Assembly (NCBI GenBank): GCA_002842045.1
Contig: PHBX01000002.1
Location: forward strand, 1-64,000
DNA from: Chloroflexi bacterium HGW-Chloroflexi-3
Lineage (GTDB): Bacteria; Chloroflexota; Anaerolineae; Anaerolineales; Anaerolineaceae
Reading direction: 5' to 3'
Length of the DNA stretch: 64,000 nt
Shown here piece by piece: positions 51,170 to 60,615 of this stretch. The number at the start of each line of letters is the position of its first letter. Positions within the stretch are counted from its first letter, which is position 1. The position numbers and the translations under genes were made by a program. The notes under the pieces were generated by a model. The model was not told where the DNA came from and made no database searches. It was given only the letters and a program-made list of their open reading frames with translations.

Positions 51170-51222
51170 CTAAATTGATTGATCTTCATGCAACTACGAA
51201 ATTTCAAAGTTACAACAATAGG

Positions 51223-51249
51223 TAAGCCGAAAAATTAATTTTCGGTTTA
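51223..51249. terminator. Bidirectional terminator-like hairpin
   Basis: TAAGCCGAAAA..TTTTCGGTTTA between convergent GT4 and metG. Confidence 0.55.
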
Positions 51250-51301
51250 ATAAAAATATGGAATTCGAAAATTCAGCTTGAATTGTAAAATTCGTTTCAA
51301 C

Positions 51302-53086
51302 TTACTTTCCCAACCGTGCCCGTTCTTCTTCCACAATCGATTGATCAAGCTTTTTGAAAAGTGGTTCTGGTTTGTTGAATGTCATTCCTGGTTTGAGTTC
51401 ACTCGGTTTCCATTTACCTTTGCCGGTTTCGGGGTGGTAGCGTAAGACTGTATGTTCTCCTAAAGAATCACTGGGTTTCTCTATAGATTGTGTTCCAAAT
51501 AGAGTGTGAGAATATCCCAGAAATTGATTTAGTTTCTCGCTTGTAAAAGGAATAAATGGGGCAAATAGGGTCTTCAATGAATCAATCGCTTTCATGGCTG
51601 TAAAAATGGCTCTAGCGGCATTTTGTTTGTCAGTTTTGATGGCTGTCCAGGGAGCTGTTTGATCCAGATATTTGTTTACTTCCGAAGCTAATCTGACCAC
51701 TTCCTGTAACGCAGATCTTAGGTGCACAGCTTCGATTTCTTTACCAACGGAGTCGAACCCAGTTTCAATTGTTGCTAATAGGGATAAATCAAGATCGGTG
51801 AAAGGTCCTGGATCAGGTACTACGCCTTCCCAATGCTTATAGGCGAATGAGAGCACCCGATTTGCCAGATTGCCCCAGGTGGCGACCAATTCATCATTGT
51901 TGCGGTGAAAGAAATCATCCCAATCCCAATCTGAATCACGGGTTTCAGGCATCGATACGGTCAGATAATATCGTAATGGATCAGGATCATAGCGAGAAAG
52001 GAAATCTCTTCCATATACCGCCCAATTGCGGCTGCCTGAAATTTTCTGTCCTTCCAGATTCATGAATTCATTGGCAGGGACATCATAAGGCAAAACCAGT
52101 GTACTGGGATTTTCGGAATTCATCATTTCATCAAATGTGGTTGATAAACCCAGCAATTCAGCTGGCCAGATGATGGCGTGGAAGGGGATGTTATCCTTTC
52201 CAATGAAATAATAGGATTTGGATTCCTTATTGGTCCACCATTCTTTCCATGCATCCATGTCATTTTCCATCAGTCCATATTCGATGGCAGCAGAGAGATA
52301 ACCAATCACAGCTTCAAACCAGACGTACAGACACTTACCGGTTTGGCCTTCCAAAGGAACAGGGATTCCCCAATCCAAATCACGTGTGATCGGGCGACCG
52401 CGTAATCCATCCGATTGGATTTGCCCGAGCGATTGGCGTAGGACATTTTGTCTCCAATAGCTTTCACGTTCTTTCAAGAAAGTAGCAATTTGTGGTTCCA
52501 ATTTGCTTAAATCCAGGAAAAAGTGAGTGGTCTCCCGTAATTCTGGTGTCGATCCATCAGTTTTGGATTTAGGATCAAGTAATTTCCCAGCTTCCAATAG
52601 ATTTCCACATTTATCACATTGATCACTACGGGCATTTTCATAACCGCAAATATAGCAGGTACCTTCTACATAGCGATCAGGTAGAAATCTTTTTTGAGAT
52701 GTTGAATACCATTGTTCCTGACTTTCCTGATACAGAAATCCGTTTTGTTTTAGCGCTAAAAAGATTTTTTGGGAAACATTGAAGTGATTTTCTGTATGAG
52801 TACTCGTAAACACATCATAAGTCAGTCCAAGTGATTGGAAAAGCTCTAAAAAGCCCTCATGGAAGCGGTGGTACACCTCAATCGGAGTAATATTTTCAGC
52901 ATCTGCTCTTACAGTGATGGGTGTCCCATGAGAATCTGAGCCTGACACCATCAATACTTTTCTACCCTTCAAGCGCTGGTAACGAGCGAAAATATCAGCT
53001 GGTAAATATGAGCCTGTCAAATTTCCAACATGAATTTCAGCATTGGCATATGGCCAGGCAACAGCGACAAGGATAGGATCAGACAT
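51302..53086 (-). CDS. metG: Methionyl-tRNA synthetase
   Basis: VAWPYANAEIHVGNLTGSYLPADIFARY, CYICGYENARSDQCDKCG zinc knuckle, IGKDNIPFHAIIWPA. Confidence 0.97.
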   Translation of the reverse strand: MSDPILVAVAWPYANAEIHVGNLTGSYLPADIFARYQRLKGRKVLMVSGSDSHGTPITVRADAENITPIEVYHRFHEGFLELFQSLGLTYDVFTSTHTENHFNVSQKIFLALKQNGFLYQESQEQWYSTSQKRFLPDRYVEGTCYICGYENARSDQCDKCGNLLEAGKLLDPKSKTDGSTPELRETTHFFLDLSKLEPQIATFLKERESYWRQNVLRQSLGQIQSDGLRGRPITRDLDWGIPVPLEGQTGKCLYVWFEAVIGYLSAAIEYGLMENDMDAWKEWWTNKESKSYYFIGKDNIPFHAIIWPAELLGLSTTFDEMMNSENPSTLVLPYDVPANEFMNLEGQKISGSRNWAVYGRDFLSRYDPDPLRYYLTVSMPETRDSDWDWDDFFHRNNDELVATWGNLANRVLSFAYKHWEGVVPDPGPFTDLDLSLLATIETGFDSVGKEIEAVHLRSALQEVVRLASEVNKYLDQTAPWTAIKTDKQNAARAIFTAMKAIDSLKTLFAPFIPFTSEKLNQFLGYSHTLFGTQSIEKPSDSLGEHTVLRYHPETGKGKWKPSELKPGMTFNKPEPLFKKLDQSIVEEERARLGK

Positions 53087-53259
53087 GATTACCTCCGAAA
53101 AATAAATGAAATTTTATCATGTTTCCGATTAGCCCGAGTCTTAATTGAGTGAATCAAGAACTGTGATCGAAAGATATGAAAATTTCCTTTTTAATTATGC
53201 ACACGAGGTTACCAAGTGGAGTTTCTCATGTATAATAATTTATAGAAAGGTATTCGTTA

Positions 53260-53868
53260 ATGAATCCGATCATAGATCCCAATATCGCATATGTTCTGCT
53301 TATAGTAGGATTTGTTCTGTCAGTCCTGGCATTATTGACTCCCGGCACGGGAATCGTCGAAATTATTGGATTATTTTCCATGATTTTGGCTGGTTATGGA
53401 ATTATATCAAATCCAAGTAATTATTGGGCTCTGGTGATATTAATTCCATTCATTCCATTGATTTTTGTGTATCGAAAAACCAAAAAAGATTATTACCTTA
53501 TTATCTCGATTGCATTGCTTAATATTGGCTCTTATATGATTTTCAAATCTCAATCCGGAGGTTTTGCTGTTTCGCCGGTAATAGCAATCGTTGTATTTTT
53601 GATAAATGCACCAATTTTATGGGTGGTAGTAAAGAAAATAATTGAGGCAATTGATAGAAAACCTGATTTCGATCCAACCAATATTATTGGGGCAATTGGT
53701 GATGCAAGAACGAACATTTTTCAGGATGGGACAGCATACATCTCTGGAGAAGAATGGAGTGTTAGAAGTGATCAGAAGATTGATAAAGGAGAAAAAATTG
53801 AAGTAATTCGGAAAGAAGGTTTAATTCTTTGGGTAAGAAAAATAAATGAAACAGTTAGGAGGATGTAA
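53260..53868 (+). CDS. NfeD family protein (short, no protease domain)
   Basis: TM region then IIGAIGDARTNIFQDGTAYISGEEWSVRSDQKIDKGEKIEVIRKEGLILWV. Confidence 0.85.
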   Translation: MNPIIDPNIAYVLLIVGFVLSVLALLTPGTGIVEIIGLFSMILAGYGIISNPSNYWALVILIPFIPLIFVYRKTKKDYYLIISIALLNIGSYMIFKSQSGGFAVSPVIAIVVFLINAPILWVVVKKIIEAIDRKPDFDPTNIIGAIGDARTNIFQDGTAYISGEEWSVRSDQKIDKGEKIEVIRKEGLILWVRKINETVRRM

Positions 53869-54773
53869 TGAATTTTGATTTTTCTGTATTAACTTGTCTT
53901 GTGGGTGCAATCATTGTACTTGGGCTTATGTTTCTTTGGTCAGCCATCAAAATTGTCCCAGAATACCAAAGATTGGTAGTATTTCGATTAGGTCGATGTA
54001 TTGGGGCAAAGGGACCTGGTTTGATCATATTGATACCTTTTGTTGATCGTGCAGTCCGTGTAGATTTACGAGAACAAGTCCGAGAGATTCCTGCTCAAAC
54101 ATCGATCACGAATGACAATGCCCCGATTAATATTGATTTTCTCTGGTATTACAAAGTAATTGACCCAATACAGTCAGTACTTCAGGTAGGTAATTTTGAA
54201 TTAGCTGCCCAGGGTATAGCAACAACCACATTACGTTCTGTCATTGGCGGGATCATGCTGGATGGTGTGCTATCTGAAAGAGAAACCATCAATACTTCCT
54301 TGAGAATAAGACTTGATGAAGTAACAGAGCGGTGGGGTGTAAAGGTTACAAACGTAGAAATTCGAGAGATCACCCCCCCACGCGATGTTCAGGATGCCAT
54401 GAACAGACAGTTAACAGCTGAGCGAACTCGACGTGCTGTTGTTACTGAATCGGTTGGAAAAAGAGAATCCGATATTAATGTTGCTGACGGTGAAAAACAA
54501 GCTGCGATTTTAAAGGCTCAAGGAATTAAAGAAAGCTCCATTTTGGTGGCTGAAGGTGAACGACAGGCACAATTATTACGTGCTGAAGGTTATGCGGATG
54601 CTCTTGAAAAAATCTTTTCAATTGCAAAAGATGTTGATTCCCAAACAATGACATTGCAATATTTCGAAACATTAAAATCTATGGCTGCCAACCCGGCAAC
54701 AAAGTATATATTCCCGATGGAATTTACCAGCATGTTGTCAGATTTTGTCTCTAAGAATAAAAAATCTGAATAA
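53868..54773 (+). CDS. Slipin / SPFH (band 7) protein
   Basis: IVPEYQRLVVFRLGRCIGAKGPGLIILIPFVDRAVRVDLREQ, GVKVTNVEIREITPPRDVQDAMNRQLTAERTRRA. Confidence 0.95.
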   Translation: MNFDFSVLTCLVGAIIVLGLMFLWSAIKIVPEYQRLVVFRLGRCIGAKGPGLIILIPFVDRAVRVDLREQVREIPAQTSITNDNAPINIDFLWYYKVIDPIQSVLQVGNFELAAQGIATTTLRSVIGGIMLDGVLSERETINTSLRIRLDEVTERWGVKVTNVEIREITPPRDVQDAMNRQLTAERTRRAVVTESVGKRESDINVADGEKQAAILKAQGIKESSILVAEGERQAQLLRAEGYADALEKIFSIAKDVDSQTMTLQYFETLKSMAANPATKYIFPMEFTSMLSDFVSKNKKSE

Positions 54774-54780
54774 GAGTATC

Positions 54781-54812
54781 AGACCTCCCTGAACAAGGGA
54801 GGTCTCGTTTTT
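54781..54812 (+). terminator. Intrinsic terminator after slipin gene
   Basis: AGACCTCCC-tgaacaa-GGGAGGTCT-cgttttttc. Confidence 0.88.
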
Positions 54813-54815
54813 TCT

Positions 54816-55250
54816 ATGATCAACATCGAAACAGCATCGCTAAAGGATTTGAATAACTTACGTGAATTGGAAAGAATTTGTTTTCCAATTGACAATTGGC
54901 CATTGCTGGATCTAATTGGTGTTTTGACAATTCCAGGCATTATCAGAATTAAAGCAACGTTTCTCGATAATTTTGTTGGATTTATCTCCGGTAATTCAAA
55001 TAACAAAGAATCTACTGGTTGGATTACTACGATCGCTGTTCATCCGGAATTCCAAAATCGAGGAATCGCTCAGTTGTTATTAAAGGAATGTGAAAGCAGA
55101 ATGAGCGTCGGGAAAATAAAGTTGACAGTGCGTAAAAGTAATTCAAAAGCGATTCACCTGTATGAGAAAAATGGATACTTCGTCCAGGAAATTTGGAAAT
55201 CATATTATATTGACGGCGAAGATGCTATTTTGTTTCAAAAATTGTGTTGA
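54816..55250 (+). CDS. GNAT family N-acetyltransferase (RimI-like)
   Basis: ITTIAVHPEFQNRGIAQLLLKECESRM, TVRKSNSKAIHLYEKNGYF. Confidence 0.85.
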   Translation: MINIETASLKDLNNLRELERICFPIDNWPLLDLIGVLTIPGIIRIKATFLDNFVGFISGNSNNKESTGWITTIAVHPEFQNRGIAQLLLKECESRMSVGKIKLTVRKSNSKAIHLYEKNGYFVQEIWKSYYIDGEDAILFQKLC

Positions 55251-55275
55251 CAATTTCCGATAACATTCGTATTAT
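55247..55275 (+). promoter_or_regulatory. Consensus sigma70-type promoter
   Basis: TTGACA-N17-TATTAT; -35 overlaps the GNAT stop codon. Confidence 0.8.
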
Positions 55276-55295
55276 TGAATTAATCAGGAGATTTC

Positions 55296-55325
55296 ATGAG
55301 GACAATTGTATTTTCGACATATTGA
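55296..55325 (+). CDS. Possible 9-aa leader peptide MRTIVFSTY
   Basis: CAGGAG-atttc-ATG...TGA between promoter and intrinsic terminator. Confidence 0.45.
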   Translation: MRTIVFSTY

Positions 55326-55332
55326 ACTTTGA

Positions 55333-55357
55333 AGGCACGCTATTTCGCGTGCTTTTT
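55333..55357 (+). terminator. Intrinsic terminator following the putative leader ORF
   Basis: GCACGC-tatttc-GCGTGC-TTTTT. Confidence 0.8.
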
Positions 55358-55398
55358 GTTTCTTAAACTCAAATTTCTTGAAAGGAGAATGAATACTA

Positions 55399-55644
55399 AT
55401 GGATTATGGGATGATTGGAAAAATTGAAAAAGCTAAAAGGTATGCTCAACAAAAAGATCGGTTCTCGGTGAAAAAATTTGAAGTTGAAGTAGGTGGCGAG
55501 AATAATCCTCATCACGTGACATATAATGAGGGTCAATGGTCCTGTGACTGCGAATTTTTTCAAAGCCGAGGTCGTTGCAGCCATACAATGGCCTTAGAAA
55601 TCATTCTTGAAGGAATGGTTGTAACAAAACAAGAAGATTTATAA
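55399..55644 (+). CDS. Small SWIM zinc-finger domain protein
   Basis: WSCDCEFFQSRGRCSHTMALEIIL, CxCx(n)CxH. Confidence 0.82.
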   Translation: MDYGMIGKIEKAKRYAQQKDRFSVKKFEVEVGGENNPHHVTYNEGQWSCDCEFFQSRGRCSHTMALEIILEGMVVTKQEDL

Positions 55645-55662
55645 TTTGTATTGTATCCAAAT

Positions 55663-55705
55663 AAAAATGCTGTTCGTGTGAATTAGCGGACAGCATTTTT
55701 ATTTT
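55663..55705. terminator. Bidirectional terminator between SWIM gene and tRNA-Ser
   Basis: AAAAATGCTGTTCG / CGGACAGCATTTTT hairpin. Confidence 0.8.
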
Positions 55706-55707
55706 TG

Positions 55708-55795
55708 CGGAGAGAGAGGGATTCGAACCCTCGGTGGTCTAAAAGACCACAACGGTTTTCGAGACCGCCCCGATCAACCACTCCGGCATCTCTCC
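55708..55795 (-). tRNA. tRNA-Ser(CGA)
   Basis: GGAGAGA/TCTCTCC acceptor stem, anticodon loop CTCGAAA (anticodon CGA), long variable arm, T-loop GGTTCGAATCC; 3' CCA not encoded (GCA). Confidence 0.95.
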
Positions 55796-55827
55796 TCTAA
55801 AACGTCTCCAATTATAGCAGAGGAACC

Positions 55828-57222
55828 TCAGATTTCCACGTAATCTGATCGATCTGGAAAATAAACTGGAGCAATGTTTTTTTCTTCGAGTTTATTCATT
55901 AATGCTTGCGCAGCATCCTCTTCACCATGAACAAGATACAAGCCTTTTAATGAGGTGCGAGTTCCCAATACATACAGAAGTAATTTATCCTGTCCGGCAT
56001 GAGCAGAAAGACCACCGATCGTGGCTATTTCTGCTCTTCTTTCAAATAATTGTCCAAAAATCCTGACAGTTTTTTGACGTTCAGCCAAACGTCTTCCTAA
56101 TGTATGAGGTGCCTGCCAGGAAACAATCATGATGGTGTTGAGTGGGTTTTCAATATTGTTCCTTAAATGATGAAGAATCCTACCTGTTTCTGCCATTCCT
56201 GAGGCAGAAATGATAATTGCCGGTCCTTTTACTTCGTTTATTTTCTTCGATTCCTCAACTGCTCGTGTGTAGTTTAAATTAGGACTGGTGAGCGCTTTAT
56301 GATTACCTTCCTCAATAAATTGCTTGGTTTCTTCATCAAATAGATGTGCATATTTTTTGAAAATATCTGTAGCGTTAATTGCTAATGGACTATCCACAAA
56401 TATTGGAATGGGAGGAATATCATTGGCTGCCAGCATCTGATTGAGAAAATAAACGAGTTCCTGAGTTCTTCCAACAGCAAAGGCAGGGATGATAATCTTT
56501 CCACCTCTTGCTATTGTTCTTATTGTTACTTCCCTAAATTCCAGGAAAGCCCTCTCTGGATCTCGATGGTTCTTATCTCCATAAGTACATTCCATGATCA
56601 AATAATCTACATTTAAAGGCATGACAGGGTCTTTTAGTAAAGGTAATCTATCTCTTCCTACATCTCCTGAAAACCACAATCTCTTCTTGCTTCCATTCTC
56701 ATTGATATCCAGGATGATCGATGCCGATCCTAAAATATGCCCTGAATCTACATAGGTAACGTTAACACCTTTTGCAACTTCAAAAGTTTGATTATATTCC
56801 ACAGATGTAAATAGATCACAAGCAATTTCAGCGTCTTCATATGTATATAAGGGATCTAAAGGCGGCTCCCCTCTGCGAGCTCGTTTTTTATTGACATACT
56901 GGACATCAGATTCCTGAATATATCCTGAATCCCGTAACATGATTTCAGCCAGGCTGACTGTTGCAGAAGTAGCAAAAATGCGGTTTGAATAACCTTGCTT
57001 CACCAAATTTGGAATATTTCCGCTATGATCTATGTGAGCATGAGAAAGAAGTAACGCATCAATCTCTTTTGGAGAAAATTGAAAAGTCTGGTTGAATTGA
57101 TAAGTATCAGCTCGTTTGCCTTGAAAAAGCCCACAATCTAGAAGAATTTTTGCGCCATTCACATCTATCAGGATCTGAGATCCGGTCACTGTTCTTGCTG
57201 CACCTAAAAAATGAATTTTCAT
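55828..57222 (-). CDS. MBL-fold beta-CASP RNA metallo-hydrolase
   Basis: FLGAARTVTGSQILID, LLSHAHIDHSGNIP, ECTYGDKNHRD, IIISASGMAETGRILHHL, SAHAGQDKLL. Confidence 0.93.
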   Translation of the reverse strand: MKIHFLGAARTVTGSQILIDVNGAKILLDCGLFQGKRADTYQFNQTFQFSPKEIDALLLSHAHIDHSGNIPNLVKQGYSNRIFATSATVSLAEIMLRDSGYIQESDVQYVNKKRARRGEPPLDPLYTYEDAEIACDLFTSVEYNQTFEVAKGVNVTYVDSGHILGSASIILDINENGSKKRLWFSGDVGRDRLPLLKDPVMPLNVDYLIMECTYGDKNHRDPERAFLEFREVTIRTIARGGKIIIPAFAVGRTQELVYFLNQMLAANDIPPIPIFVDSPLAINATDIFKKYAHLFDEETKQFIEEGNHKALTSPNLNYTRAVEESKKINEVKGPAIIISASGMAETGRILHHLRNNIENPLNTIMIVSWQAPHTLGRRLAERQKTVRIFGQLFERRAEIATIGGLSAHAGQDKLLLYVLGTRTSLKGLYLVHGEEDAAQALMNKLEEKNIAPVYFPDRSDYVEI

Positions 57223-58361
57223 GTTAATTCTATCCCTTCGATAATTGCATAAATTTCTTTTCCGAATTGTTGGAAACGGTAGGGAATATTTCGCATGATT
57301 TCTTGAATATCAGATAACGTACAATTTTTTTTATGCGCAATTTGTTCCAAATGTTCTTTTGGTAATACAACATCAGATTCAATCGACATCTCAATTCCTT
57401 TTATCTTTCGCCAATGTTTCAAAGCGTCGTATTTTTGTAAGAAAAGTTGATCTGGTCGAATTTTCTTTTTTCTATTGTTAGAAACCTGATGTAAACCAAT
57501 TGTTATTGATTGTAAAATTTGTTCACCATAATTTAGAATCAATTTCGGAGATAATCCGCTGATACTATTCAATTGATTTTCATATTTGGGCATTTTTTTT
57601 GCTAATTCGACAATTGTCTGGTTTCCAAACACCTTAAATGGTGGACGATTTAATTGTTTGGCAAGATTTTCTCTTAGGAAGTAAATCTCAATCAAAACGT
57701 TTTCCTGTTGATGTGATAATGAACTCCCTTTTATGATTTTCCAATAGTGATCGTTATTTTTGTTGTTAACAAATGCATCCACGCAGGTCATTCTATTAAA
57801 ATCTTCGATGGCTAATTCCAACTTATTTTCTTGTTTTAATTTTTCAAGGAGTATCTTTCGTAAATCAATCAGATAATGGGTATCACATTGTGCATACTGC
57901 TGCATCTCATTTGGTAGCGGTCTCTTTCCCCAATTTGCGCGTTGATATTTCTTTTCAACATCTACATCAAAATAGTCCTTGAGTAGTGATTGCAATCCAA
58001 TTGAACGGAATCCTAATATTCTTGATGCAATCATCGTGTCAAAAATATTATTAAATTCAAAATGAAAATCCCTTTTCAAGCACATTAAATCATATTCAGC
58101 GGCATGAAAAATTTTTTCAATTGCATCTGATTTAAAAATTTCATTTAATGGTGATAAGTCTTTCAGTTTAATTGTGTCGACTAAATAATCCTGATCCATA
58201 GTGGAAAATTGGATAAGGCAAATTTTTTCCTGGTACTCAAAGAGACTATTCGATTCTGTATCAACACCAATGGAAGGTTGAATTCTTAAATCGGATATCA
58301 TTTCCAAAAGGTGGCGGGTTGTTTCAATTAAAATTGCTGGTTGAATGACATTACTTACCAT
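57219..58361 (-). CDS. rnd: Ribonuclease D (3'-5' exonuclease with HRDC domain)
   Basis: IGVDTESNSLFEYQEKICLIQFST, FHAAEYDLMCLKRDF, QYAQCDTHYLIDL; tracked start 58379, Met at 58361 follows TATAATcaacac. Confidence 0.88.
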   Translation of the reverse strand: MVSNVIQPAILIETTRHLLEMISDLRIQPSIGVDTESNSLFEYQEKICLIQFSTMDQDYLVDTIKLKDLSPLNEIFKSDAIEKIFHAAEYDLMCLKRDFHFEFNNIFDTMIASRILGFRSIGLQSLLKDYFDVDVEKKYQRANWGKRPLPNEMQQYAQCDTHYLIDLRKILLEKLKQENKLELAIEDFNRMTCVDAFVNNKNNDHYWKIIKGSSLSHQQENVLIEIYFLRENLAKQLNRPPFKVFGNQTIVELAKKMPKYENQLNSISGLSPKLILNYGEQILQSITIGLHQVSNNRKKKIRPDQLFLQKYDALKHWRKIKGIEMSIESDVVLPKEHLEQIAHKKNCTLSDIQEIMRNIPYRFQQFGKEIYAIIEGIELT

Positions 58362-58537
58362 GTGTTGATTATAATGCATTAGAGGAAGGGAACCTTCAAG
58401 TATGAAATGATAGAAAGAAAGTAATTAACAAATTCATTTCCCCTTTTTTCCTTGTTAAAGATAATCTATAATTAGTATGTTATTAATAAATCTTAAAAAA
58501 TTATCAAGATATTTAATTTGATGCGGGAGGAAAGATC

Positions 58538-59218
58538 ATGAATGAGCGGATCTTAATCGTCGAAGATGATCAAGCCATTGTTCGAGTTCTGAAAAGGACA
58601 TTAACTTATGAAGGTTATAATGTGGAAAGTGAGTTTGATGGCGAGAATGGATATAAAACATATGAAAAATTCCATCCCGATTTAATTATTCTTGATTGGA
58701 TGTTACCTGGAATGGACGGATTAGAATTTTGTGATCGAATTCGCTCGACAGAAGATAATGTCCCAATTATTATGTTGACAGCAAAAGATACAACCAATGA
58801 TAGGGTGATGGGGTTGGATGCTGGTGTTGATGATTACATGGTCAAACCTTTCGAAATTGAGGAATTAACAGCTCGAATCAGAGCTCTACTTCGAAGAACA
58901 AAATCCGAAAGAATATTAACTTTGAGTATGGCTGACCTGGTTTTGGATACGTCCACGCGTCAGGCAAATCGTGGGGGAAGAACTATAAACTTGACTGCAA
59001 AAGAGTATGATTTACTTGAACTATTCTTACGCCATCCCAGACAGGTATTAATCCGAGAAATAATTTTTGATCGTGTTTGGGGATATGATTTTGGTGGTGA
59101 AAGTAATGTGCTTGATGTATATATTCGTTACTTACGTCAAAAAATAGAAGAAAAAGGAGAGATTCGCTTGATTCACACCGTCCGAGGAGTCGGATATGTG
59201 ATGCGCGAAACACCTTAA
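58538..59218 (+). CDS. OmpR/PhoB-family response regulator
   Basis: ILIVEDDQAIVRVLKRTL, DLIILDWMLPGMDG, MLTAKD; winged-helix C-terminus VLDVYIRYLRQKI. Confidence 0.96.
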   Translation: MNERILIVEDDQAIVRVLKRTLTYEGYNVESEFDGENGYKTYEKFHPDLIILDWMLPGMDGLEFCDRIRSTEDNVPIIMLTAKDTTNDRVMGLDAGVDDYMVKPFEIEELTARIRALLRRTKSERILTLSMADLVLDTSTRQANRGGRTINLTAKEYDLLELFLRHPRQVLIREIIFDRVWGYDFGGESNVLDVYIRYLRQKIEEKGEIRLIHTVRGVGYVMRETP

Positions 59219-60606
59219 TGTCATTACAATCAAAACTGACATTATTATTTACTGGATTGATAGGGGGAGTTCTGGCAATTTTAGGATTATTGGTTTATGG
59301 CCTTGTAAACGCAATTTTACTTGATCAGATTGACCAAAGGTTATCTTTATCTGCACAAAGAATTATTGACGGATTAAGTGTGACTCCAGAAAATCAAATC
59401 ATTTCTGAACGAATTTTTGATTTCCTACCTGCTGAAAACCAGTATGTTCAAATTTGGAAGAATTCAAACCAATTATTAATTTCAAAACCTAGCATTTATA
59501 CATCTGCATTGGATGAAAACGGATTATTACAGGGAAAAATTATTTATCGTAACAGTAATATTGAAGGAACGCGCCTGCGAGTGCTCACAGTACCATTAGA
59601 AACAACACGAGGCCCGGTGGGGATTTTGCAGGTGGCTATTGACTTAACATTGGTCGATATAACACTCAGTACACTGGCAATTGTTCTCGTCATTTTGTTG
59701 ATCATTGCATTAATTGTTGCTGCAATTATCAGTTGGATTATGACCAAACAAACCCTAACACCATTGATGAAAGTAACTGAATTTGCGAAGGAAATTACTG
59801 AAACAAATGATCTTTCAAGAAGAATTCCAATCGCGACCGAACAAAAAGAAGACGAAGTTGGCCAATTAATTTTTGCATTTAATGAAACACTTGGCAAATT
59901 AGATCAAATACTACAATCCCAAAAACAACTCGTAACTGATATCAGTCATGAATTGAGAACTCCTTTGACAGTAATAAAAGGCGAAGTTGGTTTAATGAAA
60001 AAATATAAACAATATGATATTGAATCTCTGGTCAGTATTGAAAATGAAGTTGACAGGTTATCAAGATTGGTAGGGAATTTGTTGTTCCTTTCTCAGGCAG
60101 AGACAGGTGAAATGCCATTGGATATCAAATTTTTCTCTCTCGACGAATTGTTGTGCGAAGTTTTTCACCATATAAAAACACTTGCTGCAGATCGATTGGC
60201 AATTTCAATCGAAAAATTGGATCAAGTTGAGATGCAAGGTGATCGAGACCGAATAAAGCAAGTACTACTTAACTTATTGGGAAACGCGATTCAATATACT
60301 CCAGAAAGTGGAAGAATTATCATTGAATTGTCTAATGAAGATGAAAATGCAAAAATTAAAATTCTGGATAATGGACCAGGTATTGCCAAAAAAGATTTAC
60401 AGAAAATATTTGATCGGTTTTATCGAGGAGAAAAATCACGTACCAGAAGTCACAGTTCGGGGTTTGGTTTAGGCCTTTCTATCTCGCAATACATCGTCAA
60501 CTTACACAATGGAAGTATTCATGTTGATTCGGAAATTGGAAAAGGCACAACATTCACAGTATTGTTGCCAAGGAAAACAAATTCAACACTTGAACTGAAA
60601 AGATAA
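59218..60606 (+). CDS. Sensor histidine kinase with HAMP domain
   Basis: DISHELRTPLTVIKGEVG, LLNLLGNAIQYTPESG, ILDNGPGIAKKDLQKIFDRFYRGEKSR, GFGLGLSISQYI. Confidence 0.96.
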   Translation: MSLQSKLTLLFTGLIGGVLAILGLLVYGLVNAILLDQIDQRLSLSAQRIIDGLSVTPENQIISERIFDFLPAENQYVQIWKNSNQLLISKPSIYTSALDENGLLQGKIIYRNSNIEGTRLRVLTVPLETTRGPVGILQVAIDLTLVDITLSTLAIVLVILLIIALIVAAIISWIMTKQTLTPLMKVTEFAKEITETNDLSRRIPIATEQKEDEVGQLIFAFNETLGKLDQILQSQKQLVTDISHELRTPLTVIKGEVGLMKKYKQYDIESLVSIENEVDRLSRLVGNLLFLSQAETGEMPLDIKFFSLDELLCEVFHHIKTLAADRLAISIEKLDQVEMQGDRDRIKQVLLNLLGNAIQYTPESGRIIIELSNEDENAKIKILDNGPGIAKKDLQKIFDRFYRGEKSRTRSHSSGFGLGLSISQYIVNLHNGSIHVDSEIGKGTTFTVLLPRKTNSTLELKR

Positions 60607-60615
60607 TAGATTTAC

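Noticed and set aside
54816-55250. AblB (beta-lysine acetyltransferase) partner for kamA
   Set aside because: Far from kamA, short, and has RimI-like motifs.
59544-59897. 117-aa minus-strand ORF inside the histidine kinase
   Set aside because: Fully overlaps TM/HAMP coding; no independent support.
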